A stretch of DNA of 13,956 nt from Candidatus Sabulitectum sp. (GTDB lineage Bacteria; Fermentibacterota; Fermentibacteria; Fermentibacterales; JCC-6), in contig JAOZLN010000021.1 of the NCBI GenBank assembly GCA_029934845.1, positions 2,072 to 16,027 of the forward strand, given 5' to 3'. The position numbers and the translations under genes are program-made. A model generated the notes under the pieces. The model was not told where the DNA came from. It made no database searches and saw only the letters and a list, made by a program, of their open reading frames with translations. Positions 6,838 to 13,865 of this stretch are shown piece after piece (position 1 is the first letter of the stretch; the number at the start of each line of letters is the position of its first letter).

Positions 6838-7722
6838 ATGTTACCAATGATCTTCGTACTGATACTGATCGGCGCGGGCATTGCTTCGGATGCCCCGGAA
6901 GACTGGAATTCTGTCCATGAGTGGGGAGTTGTTGTTTTTGAAGAAACCAGCATACAAAAGTGCGGTGGTATGTGGAAAAATTTGGAATTATACCCGGATT
7001 ATGAACCTGAGCTGGGTGAAGTACGTGCTCCTGTTGTATGGATACACGGTGACCCATTCTTAAATGCCACATTTGCAGTTTTCGCCGGTGACCAGAGCAT
7101 CACATTCACATACCCCGTTCCAGACAGAACTGATCCGGGTGTGGTGGAGTGGGATATTTCCACAGGGCAGGGTCCTGTGCCGTCCAATTTCTATGAAGGC
7201 CCCTTCGGATGGGCGATAGACTACTGGAGGAATGTTCAGTCAATCCCCCTCTATCAGGAGAGCAGCGGAGTTACAGAAGGTTTCCTCTACTATGAATGTA
7301 CTGTAGGCTACGAGTTTACAGCAAACTTCTTTGACTGGAGTCAAAGTGGAAATCCGGTATTTACAGGAGCTGTAATTAAGGATGCTCTATTCTTCACGCC
7401 GTACGGGGCAATCCCGGTTACTATCCATCAGGATGAATTCTTCCCCACTGACTTTCCGCTGGGAGGGGAAATAGACCCTCAGATTGTACCGGATACATTT
7501 TACAGCTGGGCAGATCGTCGACTGGAGCCTTCTGAGATCACAGCATTATGGGAAACCTGGAAGCCTGTATTCTCTGAAGAAGGCACATACTGGCTGGTGT
7601 TTCCAATACCTGAAGAGTACTACAATCAGATAAGTACGATCAGACTGAGCTTCCAGGAAGAACGCAATGTGGAGTATGAGAGATTTTTCCTTGGGGCAGT
7701 CGAACTGAGAATCCAGGATTAA
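6838..7722 (+). CDS. Secreted VHEWG-motif protein, paralog 2
   Basis: 294 residues, unknown function, second of three paralogs. It has the clearest signal peptide of the three: a hydrophobic run MLPMIFVLILIGAG with a likely cut after GIAS. It has no positive charge at the N-terminus, unusual for Sec signals. The mature protein begins nearly at VHEWG (26-30), with Cys42 shortly after. The conserved core follows: APVVWIHGDPF, EGPFGWAIDYWRNVQS, TEGFLYYECTV, ALWETWKPVFSEEGTYWLVFPIP and RFFLGAVEL. The Cys just before APVVW in paralogs 1 and 3 is replaced (EVRAPV), whereas the other Cys pair is kept. A strong AGAGGAGG ribosome site precedes the ATG, and the gap to paralog 1 is 22 nt, so both are surely on one transcript. 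No catalytic residues can be assigned; the beta-rich pattern suggests a binding or structural role (inference). Confidence 0.82.
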   Translation: MLPMIFVLILIGAGIASDAPEDWNSVHEWGVVVFEETSIQKCGGMWKNLELYPDYEPELGEVRAPVVWIHGDPFLNATFAVFAGDQSITFTYPVPDRTDPGVVEWDISTGQGPVPSNFYEGPFGWAIDYWRNVQSIPLYQESSGVTEGFLYYECTVGYEFTANFFDWSQSGNPVFTGAVIKDALFFTPYGAIPVTIHQDEFFPTDFPLGGEIDPQIVPDTFYSWADRRLEPSEITALWETWKPVFSEEGTYWLVFPIPEEYYNQISTIRLSFQEERNVEYERFFLGAVELRIQD

Positions 7723-7778
7723 TCAGTTTACCCTGCCTGGTTGATGGAACTGCAGAATGAAAATGAAACGGAGAAACA

Positions 7779-8651
7779 ATGATTCCCATTATTGCGATGC
7801 TTGTTGATACAGCAATTTATCATGACGAGAGCACAGCAGTGAATTTTGTTCATGAGTGGGGTGTTGTTGTTTTTGAAGAAAACATCGGACCCATTATCTG
7901 TGGAAACCCCTGGGACGAATCTGTGATGTTCATGAATGACGATCTGTGTGCGAAAGCTCCTGTTGTCTGGTTTCATGGCGAGCCTTTTGAAGGAACATTC
8001 AGAGTAGAAGTGAAAACCGGTGAGACCATCACAATGGTATATCCGGAACCGGACACCCTGGAATGTGAATTTTCTGAATGGCAAATTTCCACCGTTCAGG
8101 GAATCGATGAATATACGTATGTGTATGACGGGCCATTCTTGTGGGCTGTAGAATCGTGGAGAAATGTGCCATCTCTTTCTCTTTTCAATGAAAACTCAGG
8201 CATCACAGAGAACTTCCTCTACTACGAGTGTACAGTACCTCCCAGCTTCGGGAAGATATTCTTCCACTGGGATTCAGATGGAACCCCTGTTTTTGCCGGA
8301 GTACCTGTTGATGATGCCCTGGCGTTTACTCCTTATGGAATTGTTCAGGTGGCTCTTAAGGAAGATGAATTCGTCCCGAATGAATACCCTTTTCAAGGGA
8401 TTACACTTCCTGAACATGTAGTTGACACATTCTGCCGCTGGGCAGGTTCAAAACTGAAAACTTCAGAAATCTCTGCTTTATGGGAAACCTGGGAACCTGC
8501 ATTCACCGAATCAGGTCACTACTGGCTTGTGTTTCCCATCCCGGAAGAATACAACAACTTGATCAGTACAATTCGTCTTGAGACCTCTGACAACAGAGAG
8601 ATAGAGTACCACAGGCTTTTCCTGGGAGCAGTAAGAGTCAGTCTGCCATGA
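7779..8651 (+). CDS. Secreted VHEWG-motif protein, paralog 3
   Basis: 290 residues, unknown function, third paralog. The N-terminus MIPIIAMLVDTAIY is short, uncharged at its start and interrupted by Asp10, so it is the weakest signal peptide of the set. No in-frame extension is possible because a stop occurs at 7764-7766, and GGAG 5 nt before ATG 7779 fixes the start. VHEWG lies at 24-28 with Cys41 after it. The core motifs CAKAPVVWFHGEPF, DGPFLWAVESWRNVPS, TENFLYYECTV, ALWETWEPAF, YWLVFPIPEEY and RLFLGAVRV are all kept. Extra cysteines occur in TLECEF and TFCRWAG. The gene ends 14 nt inside the 3' end of the opposing adenosine deaminase gene, so the two transcripts overlap tail to tail. The 56-nt gap to paralog 2 shows no terminator. 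Confidence 0.8.
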   Translation: MIPIIAMLVDTAIYHDESTAVNFVHEWGVVVFEENIGPIICGNPWDESVMFMNDDLCAKAPVVWFHGEPFEGTFRVEVKTGETITMVYPEPDTLECEFSEWQISTVQGIDEYTYVYDGPFLWAVESWRNVPSLSLFNENSGITENFLYYECTVPPSFGKIFFHWDSDGTPVFAGVPVDDALAFTPYGIVQVALKEDEFVPNEYPFQGITLPEHVVDTFCRWAGSKLKTSEISALWETWEPAFTESGHYWLVFPIPEEYNNLISTIRLETSDNREIEYHRLFLGAVRVSLP

Positions 8652-9840
8652 CTTTCTCAAAATAGTCAAGACAACGCTTAACATAAGTTCTCTTTTCCCT
8701 GTAAGAGTGGGGAAAGAAGCTTCGTTTAAAACCGTATGCCACCAGGTTCTTCAGTTGTTCTGCGGAAAGATCGAATACACTGACTGCCTTGAAAAGCTCA
8801 TCTGTTACTGTGGTGTTGGATACAGTTCTGTTGTCTGTACAGATCGTGCACGAAAGTCTGTTGTCCATCATCTTTTTGAAGGGATGATCTTCCAGATGAT
8901 GAAGTTCCGGAGCAGTCTGCATATTGGAGGATAAGCACACCTCGATGGTCACCCTGCGGTCAGCGATAAATCTTACCAGATCATCGATGTATCTCTGTCT
9001 GTCTGGAATGGATGGGTCACTGATCGACTTGGTATTGAACAGTGATGTACCGTGACCTATTCTGTCTGCACCAAGCTCTGTGATTGCCTGAAAAATACTC
9101 TCCGGACCGTAAGCCTCGCCGGCATGCACGGTTTTGCTGATGAAATTCCTGTGAGCCAGCATGTAGGCATCCCGGTGATGGATAGGAGGATATCCTTTCT
9201 CACGACCTGCGATGTCTATTGCCACCACGGGGATCCCACTTTCCCGCCTGGCTTTAACGATTGCTCCTGCTAGCTCATACGAAGCTAAACCGAAAATTCT
9301 ATCTTTGCCGGAATTGGCATGCGCAGAGCAGATATCCCGAAAATATTCAGATGATCCCTTTGTGAAGAAACGCATTGCGCAGGCAATAATGCCGTAATCA
9401 AAGGGAGGCTCTTCACCGGAAACTATCGCTTCACGACTGTTGAATTCATTTCTGGCCACGGAAAGCCCGTTGTTCACTGCCTCCAGCACCTCAGGTAACG
9501 TCATTTCTCCACTGGCGTAACGCTGTGGGGCAAATCTGGCCTCCAGATATCTTACGCCCTCGTTCTGATTATCAACTGCAAGCTCATAGGCAATACGGGT
9601 AAGATTCTTTTTCTTCTGCATAACAGCACCAGGGTAGACAAAACACTTCAGGTAATCCTCCAGACTGTTGTATGACTCCTTGAATACGGTCTGCTTTAAA
9701 CCCTGAACAGTGTACGAGGGAAGCTTTACTCCGTCCTTCACAGCCAGATCGATCAAAGTCTCCAGACGAATTGAACCTCCAAGATGTACATGAAGATCAG
9801 TCTTCGGCAATTTTGCTATAAGCTCCCGGGTAATTTTCAT
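8638..9840 (-). CDS. Adenosine-deaminase-family protein with altered substrate motif
   Basis: Metal-dependent amidohydrolase-fold nucleoside deaminase of 400 residues, longer than classical ADA (about 340-360). Zinc and catalytic motifs are present: HVH (His17, His19), HAGE (His239, Glu242), RIGHGT, EVCLSSN and ICTDNRTV. ADA normally hydrolyses adenosine to inosine in purine salvage. Two departures are visible. The usual HxHLDGS reads HVHLGGS, so the Asp that in mouse ADA (Asp19) contacts the ribose 5'-OH is Gly21. The TDD pair reads TDN. The paralog at 11326-12534 keeps LDGS but also has TDN. By eye the two proteins are well over half identical and align from the first residue. This is the last gene of a likely ADA-TPR-ADA unit, 33 nt after the TPR gene. 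A changed or lost specificity is inference; adenosine deaminase remains the default name. Confidence 0.85.
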   Translation of the reverse strand: MKITRELIAKLPKTDLHVHLGGSIRLETLIDLAVKDGVKLPSYTVQGLKQTVFKESYNSLEDYLKCFVYPGAVMQKKKNLTRIAYELAVDNQNEGVRYLEARFAPQRYASGEMTLPEVLEAVNNGLSVARNEFNSREAIVSGEEPPFDYGIIACAMRFFTKGSSEYFRDICSAHANSGKDRIFGLASYELAGAIVKARRESGIPVVAIDIAGREKGYPPIHHRDAYMLAHRNFISKTVHAGEAYGPESIFQAITELGADRIGHGTSLFNTKSISDPSIPDRQRYIDDLVRFIADRRVTIEVCLSSNMQTAPELHHLEDHPFKKMMDNRLSCTICTDNRTVSNTTVTDELFKAVSVFDLSAEQLKNLVAYGFKRSFFPHSYREKRTYVKRCLDYFEKVMAD

Positions 9841-9873
9841 TTATCCATGTCCTGTTCTATCCATGAAACCGTG

Positions 9874-11256
9874 TCACATATTCCTGAGCAATTCCTCTGC
9901 GTCCTCATGCAATCCCTCCTTTGTCCAGGGATCAACCGGAGAGAGAACCAGAGGGTGCCTGAGGAACTCTGTCAAATTCTCCTGAGCAGAATCTGTATTA
10001 CCAAGTTCCAGATTTGCAATACCCTTGTAGTAATACGCTACATAAAATGAAGGACTGTACTCAAGGGTAGTATTCATGTCGTCAAGGGCAAGCTGGTAAT
10101 CTCCCAAAGCTACATGACAGATCCCTCTTCCAATAACTATCCAGGGAAGCACAGCAGGGTCAGTTTCCCTCTCTATAGCAGCCCCAAAACTTTCCATTGC
10201 TTCCGCTGGCCTGTTCATCTCGTAAAGTATGAAACCGCGCATGGAATGACCCTGTGGATTCTCTGGTTCCATTTCTATTGCACAATCGATGGCCTCAAGA
10301 GCCGGTACGTAATTACCCAGCCCATAGTGGGCTCTGGCATAATCACGGAAAGACATTGCGTTAGAAGGGTCCTGCTCAATAGAACGGCCAAGATATTGCA
10401 TACTCTCGGTATATCTTTCCGCCTGCTTCAGTTGAGCTCCAAGCTGAGCATTCAGGGAAGAGTTATCAGGTTCCTGCTCATAAGCTTTGAACAGATCACT
10501 AATAGCTGCGTCCAGATCACCAACAGCATCGTATGACGCGGCTCTGCATCTAAGAAGGAATACATCATCCGGGAAAATAGCCAGTGCACTGGAGTAGATC
10601 TGCATTGCTTCATGATCAAGACCAAATGTCTGCTTCAGATCCCCATGAACACAAAAAGCAACGTAGAGATGCTCCAGGGGAGCATCCTCTGTGTGAAGCA
10701 GTGCCTGACCCAGGAACTGATCAGCCTCCTCAAGTCTGTTCATTTTGAGCATCCAGTCCGCCAGAATAATATTAGCGAAATATTTAAATCGATCCGGAGC
10801 CGCGGAACCCATTGTCATTTCAAAGGCTGTCAGACTGTTTTCCCCGTCAAAGAACATATCAATCATGGAGTACTCGTCGTTACAATCCGAAGAAACAACA
10901 GATGTTACCGCGACAGATATCATATCTCCATCATCAAGACAGGAACCCAGAAGAACAATATCCCCGCCTTCCGCTCGAGCTGATTCAACTGCCTGGATAT
11001 ATCCGTTCTCTCCGTAGGGTACAAAGTGACTTAATATGTCCACATCAATGTAATCGATTCTTCGGAATTCCTGCTCTAGCCAACCCCTGACAATATTCGC
11101 AGCCGGTAAAGAAAGCTGATCCGGATCATTGAATTCGGAAACAAGAATAGAGACATTGTTCTCCGGAACATCACCATACGCTGAGGGGGATACTAATGCA
11201 AGCAGAACTGACATCACTAAAAATCTTGGCTCCTTAATAAATGCTGATCCTGTCAT
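9874..11256 (-). CDS. Exported TPR-repeat protein with TolB/FlgO-like N-terminal domain
   Basis: 460 residues. An N-terminal signal peptide (core FLVMSVLLALVSPSAYG, likely cut near Gly28) directs it out of the cytoplasm. Residues about 32-125 follow the pattern of TolB-N/FlgO/CsgG-like domains that often precede TPRs: a VSILVSEF strand, a helix ending in LEQEFRRI, an IDVDILS strand, an amphipathic helix, then DIVLLGSCLDDGDMISVAVTSV. From about 165 to the end come roughly seven tetratricopeptide repeats, for example DHEAMQIYSSALAIFPDD, DAAISDLFKAYEQEPDN, ALEAIDCAIEMEPEN, and YQLALDDMNTTLEYSP. TPRs mediate protein contacts; no enzyme motif is seen. GGAG 8 nt before ATG 11256 supports the start. 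It sits between the two deaminase genes (gaps 69 and 33 nt), probably in one operon, although it is exported and they look cytoplasmic. Confidence 0.82.
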   Translation of the reverse strand: MTGSAFIKEPRFLVMSVLLALVSPSAYGDVPENNVSILVSEFNDPDQLSLPAANIVRGWLEQEFRRIDYIDVDILSHFVPYGENGYIQAVESARAEGGDIVLLGSCLDDGDMISVAVTSVVSSDCNDEYSMIDMFFDGENSLTAFEMTMGSAAPDRFKYFANIILADWMLKMNRLEEADQFLGQALLHTEDAPLEHLYVAFCVHGDLKQTFGLDHEAMQIYSSALAIFPDDVFLLRCRAASYDAVGDLDAAISDLFKAYEQEPDNSSLNAQLGAQLKQAERYTESMQYLGRSIEQDPSNAMSFRDYARAHYGLGNYVPALEAIDCAIEMEPENPQGHSMRGFILYEMNRPAEAMESFGAAIERETDPAVLPWIVIGRGICHVALGDYQLALDDMNTTLEYSPSFYVAYYYKGIANLELGNTDSAQENLTEFLRHPLVLSPVDPWTKEGLHEDAEELLRNM

Positions 11257-11289
11257 TTACTTATCTCCATCCCTGTGCTGTAAAGAATT

Positions 11290-11325
11290 CCAGTAGAATC
11301 AGAATCTGTATCAATTCAATACTGG
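11290..11325. repeat. Short inverted repeat in the ADA-TPR gap
   Basis: CCAGTA (11290-11295) and TACTGG (11320-11325) form perfect 6-bp arms around a 24-nt loop immediately after the stop of the upstream deaminase. The loop also has a direct repeat AGAATC AGAATC. There is no T-run. It could be a weak attenuator or mRNA processing site, or chance. Confidence 0.25.
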
Positions 11326-12534
11326 TCATACTGATTCCGAAACAACCTTCTCAAAGTAATCCATACACTGCCTCACATACTCTCTCTTCTTTCTGTAAGC
11401 GTGCGGGAAGAAACTTCGCTTGAAACCATACACCATTAGTGTTTTGATATCGTTCAGTGACAGGTTGAATGCCTGTACTGCTTTAAATACCTCATCTGTT
11501 ACCGTGGTGTGCGATACTGTCCGGTTGTCTGTACAGATGGAGCATGACAGCTTGTTCTCAAGCATCCGTTTGAAAGGATGATCCTCCAGTTTCAGCAGTT
11601 TCGGGTCGGTCTGCATGTTTGAAGTCAGACAGACCTCGAGGGTTATTCTTCGATTTGCAATGAATTGCACCAGATCATTCACATACCTGTTTCTGTCCAG
11701 GATGGATGTATCGCTGATTGTCTGTGGCTTAAAGAGGGAAGTTCCGTGGCCAATTCGACCTGCTCCCAGCTCAGTTATGGCCTGAAAAATGCTTTCCGGA
11801 CCATATGCCTCTCCTGCATGCACCGTTTTGTTCAGGAAATTCCTCTGTGCAAGCATATACGCTTCTCTGTGGTGAATTGGGGGATTTCCTTTTTCCGGGC
11901 CGGCGAGGTCAACGCCAACAACGGGCAGCCCCATTTCTCTTCTGGCCTGAACAGCTGCTCCAACCATTTCAAGAGAGGCCAGACCGAAGATCTTATCCTC
12001 GTCTGAATATGAATGTACTGAAATGATATCACTGAAATAATCTGAGAAATGCCTATTGAAGTAACGCATGGCACAGGTGATTATTCCATATTCAAATGGT
12101 GGCTCCGAACCGGAAGCAACCGCTTCACAACTGTTGAACTCACGTTTTGCCTGTGAAAGACCGTTGTTGACCGCTTCAATAGTGTCTGACAGGGTCATCT
12201 CTCCGCCTGCATGAAGCTGCGGTGCATATCTTACCTCGATATACCTGACACCCTCGTTTTGATTGTCTACTGCAAGTTCGTAGGCTATACGCTCGATATT
12301 TTCTTTTGTGCGCATCACAGCACAGGTATAGCCGAACCCTTTCAGATAATCATCAAGATCCCTGTAATTATCCTTGAAAACTGTTTTCTTCAAACCCTCT
12401 ACTGTGTATGAGGGCAACTCCACGCCACCATCTTTTGCAAGTTCGATCAGGGTTTCAATTCGTATAGATCCATCCAGATGAAGATGCAGATCAGTCTTTG
12501 GAAGTTTCTCGATAAGCTCTCGTGTGATTTCCAT
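11326..12534 (-). CDS. Adenosine-deaminase-family protein
   Basis: 402-residue purine deaminase of the metal-dependent hydrolase superfamily, expected to convert adenosine to inosine and ammonia in the cytoplasm. It shows HLHLDGS (His17, His19, Asp21), VHAGE (His239, Glu242), RIGHGT (His263) and CTDNRTV (Asp336, Asn337). The 24-residue spacing from the HAGE His to the GHG His equals that of mouse ADA. The second Asp of the classical TDD, which touches the purine in mouse ADA, is Asn337. The frame is open to 12555, but ATG 12534 is preferred: a GGGGGAAAC ribosome site precedes it and the first residues (MEITREL) then match the paralog's MKITREL. It heads the ADA-TPR-ADA run, with a candidate promoter just upstream. 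Because LDGS is intact, this copy is the better candidate for true adenosine deaminase activity. Confidence 0.9.
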   Translation of the reverse strand: MEITRELIEKLPKTDLHLHLDGSIRIETLIELAKDGGVELPSYTVEGLKKTVFKDNYRDLDDYLKGFGYTCAVMRTKENIERIAYELAVDNQNEGVRYIEVRYAPQLHAGGEMTLSDTIEAVNNGLSQAKREFNSCEAVASGSEPPFEYGIITCAMRYFNRHFSDYFSDIISVHSYSDEDKIFGLASLEMVGAAVQARREMGLPVVGVDLAGPEKGNPPIHHREAYMLAQRNFLNKTVHAGEAYGPESIFQAITELGAGRIGHGTSLFKPQTISDTSILDRNRYVNDLVQFIANRRITLEVCLTSNMQTDPKLLKLEDHPFKRMLENKLSCSICTDNRTVSHTTVTDEVFKAVQAFNLSLNDIKTLMVYGFKRSFFPHAYRKKREYVRQCMDYFEKVVSESV

Positions 12535-12558
12535 GTTTCCCCCTTCTTTGTACAACTA

Positions 12559-12586
12559 ATGATACAAAAGTGACGGGCTGAAACAA
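12559..12586 (-). promoter_or_regulatory. Candidate promoter of the ADA-TPR-ADA unit
   Basis: On the minus strand TTGTTT (12586-12581), a 16-nt spacer and TATCAT (12564-12559, five of six to TATAAT). Predicted start near 12552, giving a leader of about 18 nt to ATG 12534. The -35 match is weak (TTG only). It lies downstream of the groES hairpin, as expected for a new transcript. Confidence 0.4.
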
Positions 12587-12602
12587 AGACAGAGATATGG
12601 GA

Positions 12603-12630
12603 ATTCCGGTGGGACTGTGCCCACCGGAAT
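12603..12630 (-). terminator. Terminator-like hairpin after groES
   Basis: Perfect 11-bp stem ATTCCGGTGGG / CCCACCGGAAT with a 6-nt loop, starting 8 nt after the groES stop in the direction of transcription. The downstream tail on the minus strand is T-rich but broken (TCCCATATCTCTGTCTTTG). It separates the ArsR/redox/GroES operon from the ADA unit. Confidence 0.65.
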
Positions 12631-12638
12631 AAATTTAC

Positions 12639-12932
12639 TTATTCTGGTATTTCGTCAGCTTCCACATATTTTGCAAGCAGGTCGCCAGATGGTACCAGGA
12701 GGTATGTATCCCCTTCCAGTTTGATCTGGGTTCCACTGTACTCCTTGTAGATAACCCTGTCTCCAAGCGAGACTTCATCTGAAGCATCAGCCGACTTTGC
12801 TACAATTATTCCCTCTGCGGGCTTCTTCTTTGCTGTATCTGGAATAAAGATTCCACCCTTTGTTACATCTTCAACTGCAACCGCCTCCAGCATAACATAA
12901 TCCTGCAGCGGCTGTACTTTAATATCTTTCAT
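12639..12932 (-). CDS. groES: GroES-like co-chaperonin (Cpn10), divergent and without groEL nearby
   Basis: 97-residue co-chaperonin that caps GroEL during ATP-driven folding in the cytoplasm. The family pattern is clear: PLQDYVMLE (normally PLGDRVLVK), the mobile loop TKGGIFIPDTAKKKPAEG with the GroEL-contacting IFI tripeptide, VSLGDRVIYKEYSGTQIKLEG, YLLVPSGDLLAKY. Oddities: the usual VGPG after the mobile loop reads AKSADASDE, the roof-loop segment is altered, and the C-terminus has an acidic extension (VEADEIPE). groEL is not adjacent, as it would be in a standard groESL operon. The gene begins 2 nt after the stop of the thioredoxin/glutaredoxin gene with GGAG 7 nt upstream, so it is the third gene of that operon. 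It may be the only GroES of the cell or an extra copy; the window cannot tell. Confidence 0.93.
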   Translation of the reverse strand: MKDIKVQPLQDYVMLEAVAVEDVTKGGIFIPDTAKKKPAEGIIVAKSADASDEVSLGDRVIYKEYSGTQIKLEGDTYLLVPSGDLLAKYVEADEIPE

Positions 12933-12934
12933 GT

Positions 12935-13540
12935 TTACGCTCCATTCCCGGGTTTTAAACCCAGATATTCGTCTATTCTTACTTTGTCAAAACCTACAAT
13001 GTAGCGACCACCGATGCTAAGCTGGGGAACCCCTACCTGCCCGGTTCTAGCCTGAAGAGCAGATGCTCCCGAAGGATCACGAGAAACATTTACCTCCCTG
13101 AAAGGAACCCGGTTCTTTCGCAGATAAGTTTTTACTCTTGTGCACCATACGCATGAATCACCGACCCACACTGTAACTGAAGGAAACCCCGGCTTTTTCT
13201 CCCCTGCCGTGTTAAGAACTGCATCGTGACTCTGAAAAGCGTTGTAATAGTAGTCCTCATCCTGCCTGCCTACTATTTTCTGAACCACTTTCCCATCTGC
13301 TATAGAGATCACAGTTGGAACACTTGATACACCATAGCGTTTGTGAATTCCCTTTAACACACCCACATCAACAAACAAGATCGGCTGATCTTTGTTGCCT
13401 GAAGCAAATTTTCTGAAAGCTTCTTCAGTCGCCCTGGACACCGATGAAAATTCACCGAAGAAACCTGCGATAACCGTCTCTTCATTTTTTTCCACAATAC
13501 TGTCAAACTCAGCTATTTCCCTAATTACGATCAAACTCAT
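12935..13540 (-). CDS. Thioredoxin-fold/glutaredoxin fusion protein
   Basis: 201 residues with two domains. Residues about 1-105 have thioredoxin order: GFFGEF strand, active-site helix, ILFVDVG strand, YGVSSVPTV with cis-Pro75, and an IADGKVVQKIVG hairpin. The active site that should read WCGPC is FSSVS: both cysteines are Ser (32 and 35), so this half cannot do dithiol exchange. Residues about 119-195 form a glutaredoxin/NrdH-like domain with GDSCVWCTRV (Cys130, Cys133), a VNVSRDPSG strand, TGQVGVPQLSIGG with the cis-Pro, and a GFD glutathione- or partner-contact region. It is thus probably a thiol reductase whose N-terminal domain serves in binding, like other inactive thioredoxin domains (inference). 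It overlaps arsR by 4 nt (ATGA) and sits 2 nt before groES. I know no exact named family. Confidence 0.87.
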   Translation of the reverse strand: MSLIVIREIAEFDSIVEKNEETVIAGFFGEFSSVSRATEEAFRKFASGNKDQPILFVDVGVLKGIHKRYGVSSVPTVISIADGKVVQKIVGRQDEDYYYNAFQSHDAVLNTAGEKKPGFPSVTVWVGDSCVWCTRVKTYLRKNRVPFREVNVSRDPSGASALQARTGQVGVPQLSIGGRYIVGFDKVRIDEYLGLKPGNGA

Positions 13541-13836
13541 TTTTCACTCCCATGCGATGCTTCGTCTAACGCTTTCAGCACCGCTGCCACCGCTTCAGGC
13601 ATTCGAAGATTATATCTCCGACAACGCCATTCCGTCTCACATTCAATCAGACCCGCTTCGCGAAGTACTGCCAGATGCTTTGACAACAACGAAGCCTCTA
13701 CTGCAAGCCTATCCATAAGCTCGGAAACAATACATGAGCCCATGACCAGCTCTTGAAGTATTTGAACACGAAGAGTATGACTCATTGCTCTGGCAAGATT
13801 CGCCATGGTGGAATCCTGCTTGCTGTTGTTTGTCAT
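13537..13836 (-). CDS. ArsR/SmtB-type winged-helix regulator
   Basis: 99-residue DNA-binding repressor-type protein. It has the ArsR winged helix: LARAMSHTLRVQILQEL, helix-turn-helix at about 36-60 (VSELMDRLAVEASLLSKHLAVLREAGLI), then the wing ETEWRCRRYNL. The classical arsenic/cadmium motif ELCVCDL is not present; its place reads GSCIVSEL with a single Cys35. Two more cysteines, Cys66 and Cys72, lie at the wing. Together they could sense oxidants or metal, but this is inference. AAGGA stands about 9 nt before ATG 13836. It is the first gene of an operon with the thioredoxin/glutaredoxin fusion (ATGA overlap) and groES, suggesting autoregulation of a thiol-stress unit. An imperfect dyad over the promoter -35 is a candidate binding site. 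Confidence 0.9.
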   Translation of the reverse strand: MTNNSKQDSTMANLARAMSHTLRVQILQELVMGSCIVSELMDRLAVEASLLSKHLAVLREAGLIECETEWRCRRYNLRMPEAVAAVLKALDEASHGSEK

Positions 13837-13865
13837 TTGACAGATCCTTCAATTGAGATGTCGGT

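Larger units (their letters stand above)
5898..8651 (+). repeat. Tandem array of three paralogous secreted-protein genes
   Basis: Three head-to-tail genes of about 290-305 codons share the same motif order: VHEWG-VVFEE, APVVW-x-GxPF, GPFxWAxxxWRxVxS, TExFLYYECxV, ALWETWxPxF, WLVFPIPExY, xxFLGAV. Gaps are 22 and 56 nt. This is an old gene triplication, since the copies are clearly diverged, and not a DNA-level repeat. Confidence 0.9.

Noticed and set aside
7757..7790. Possible frameshift at the start of VHEWG paralog 3 (an out-of-frame ATG AAA ATG AAA CGG AGA would supply a charged signal n-region)
   Set aside because: Paralogs 1 and 2 also start without positive charge, and ATG 7779 has its own GGAG ribosome site.
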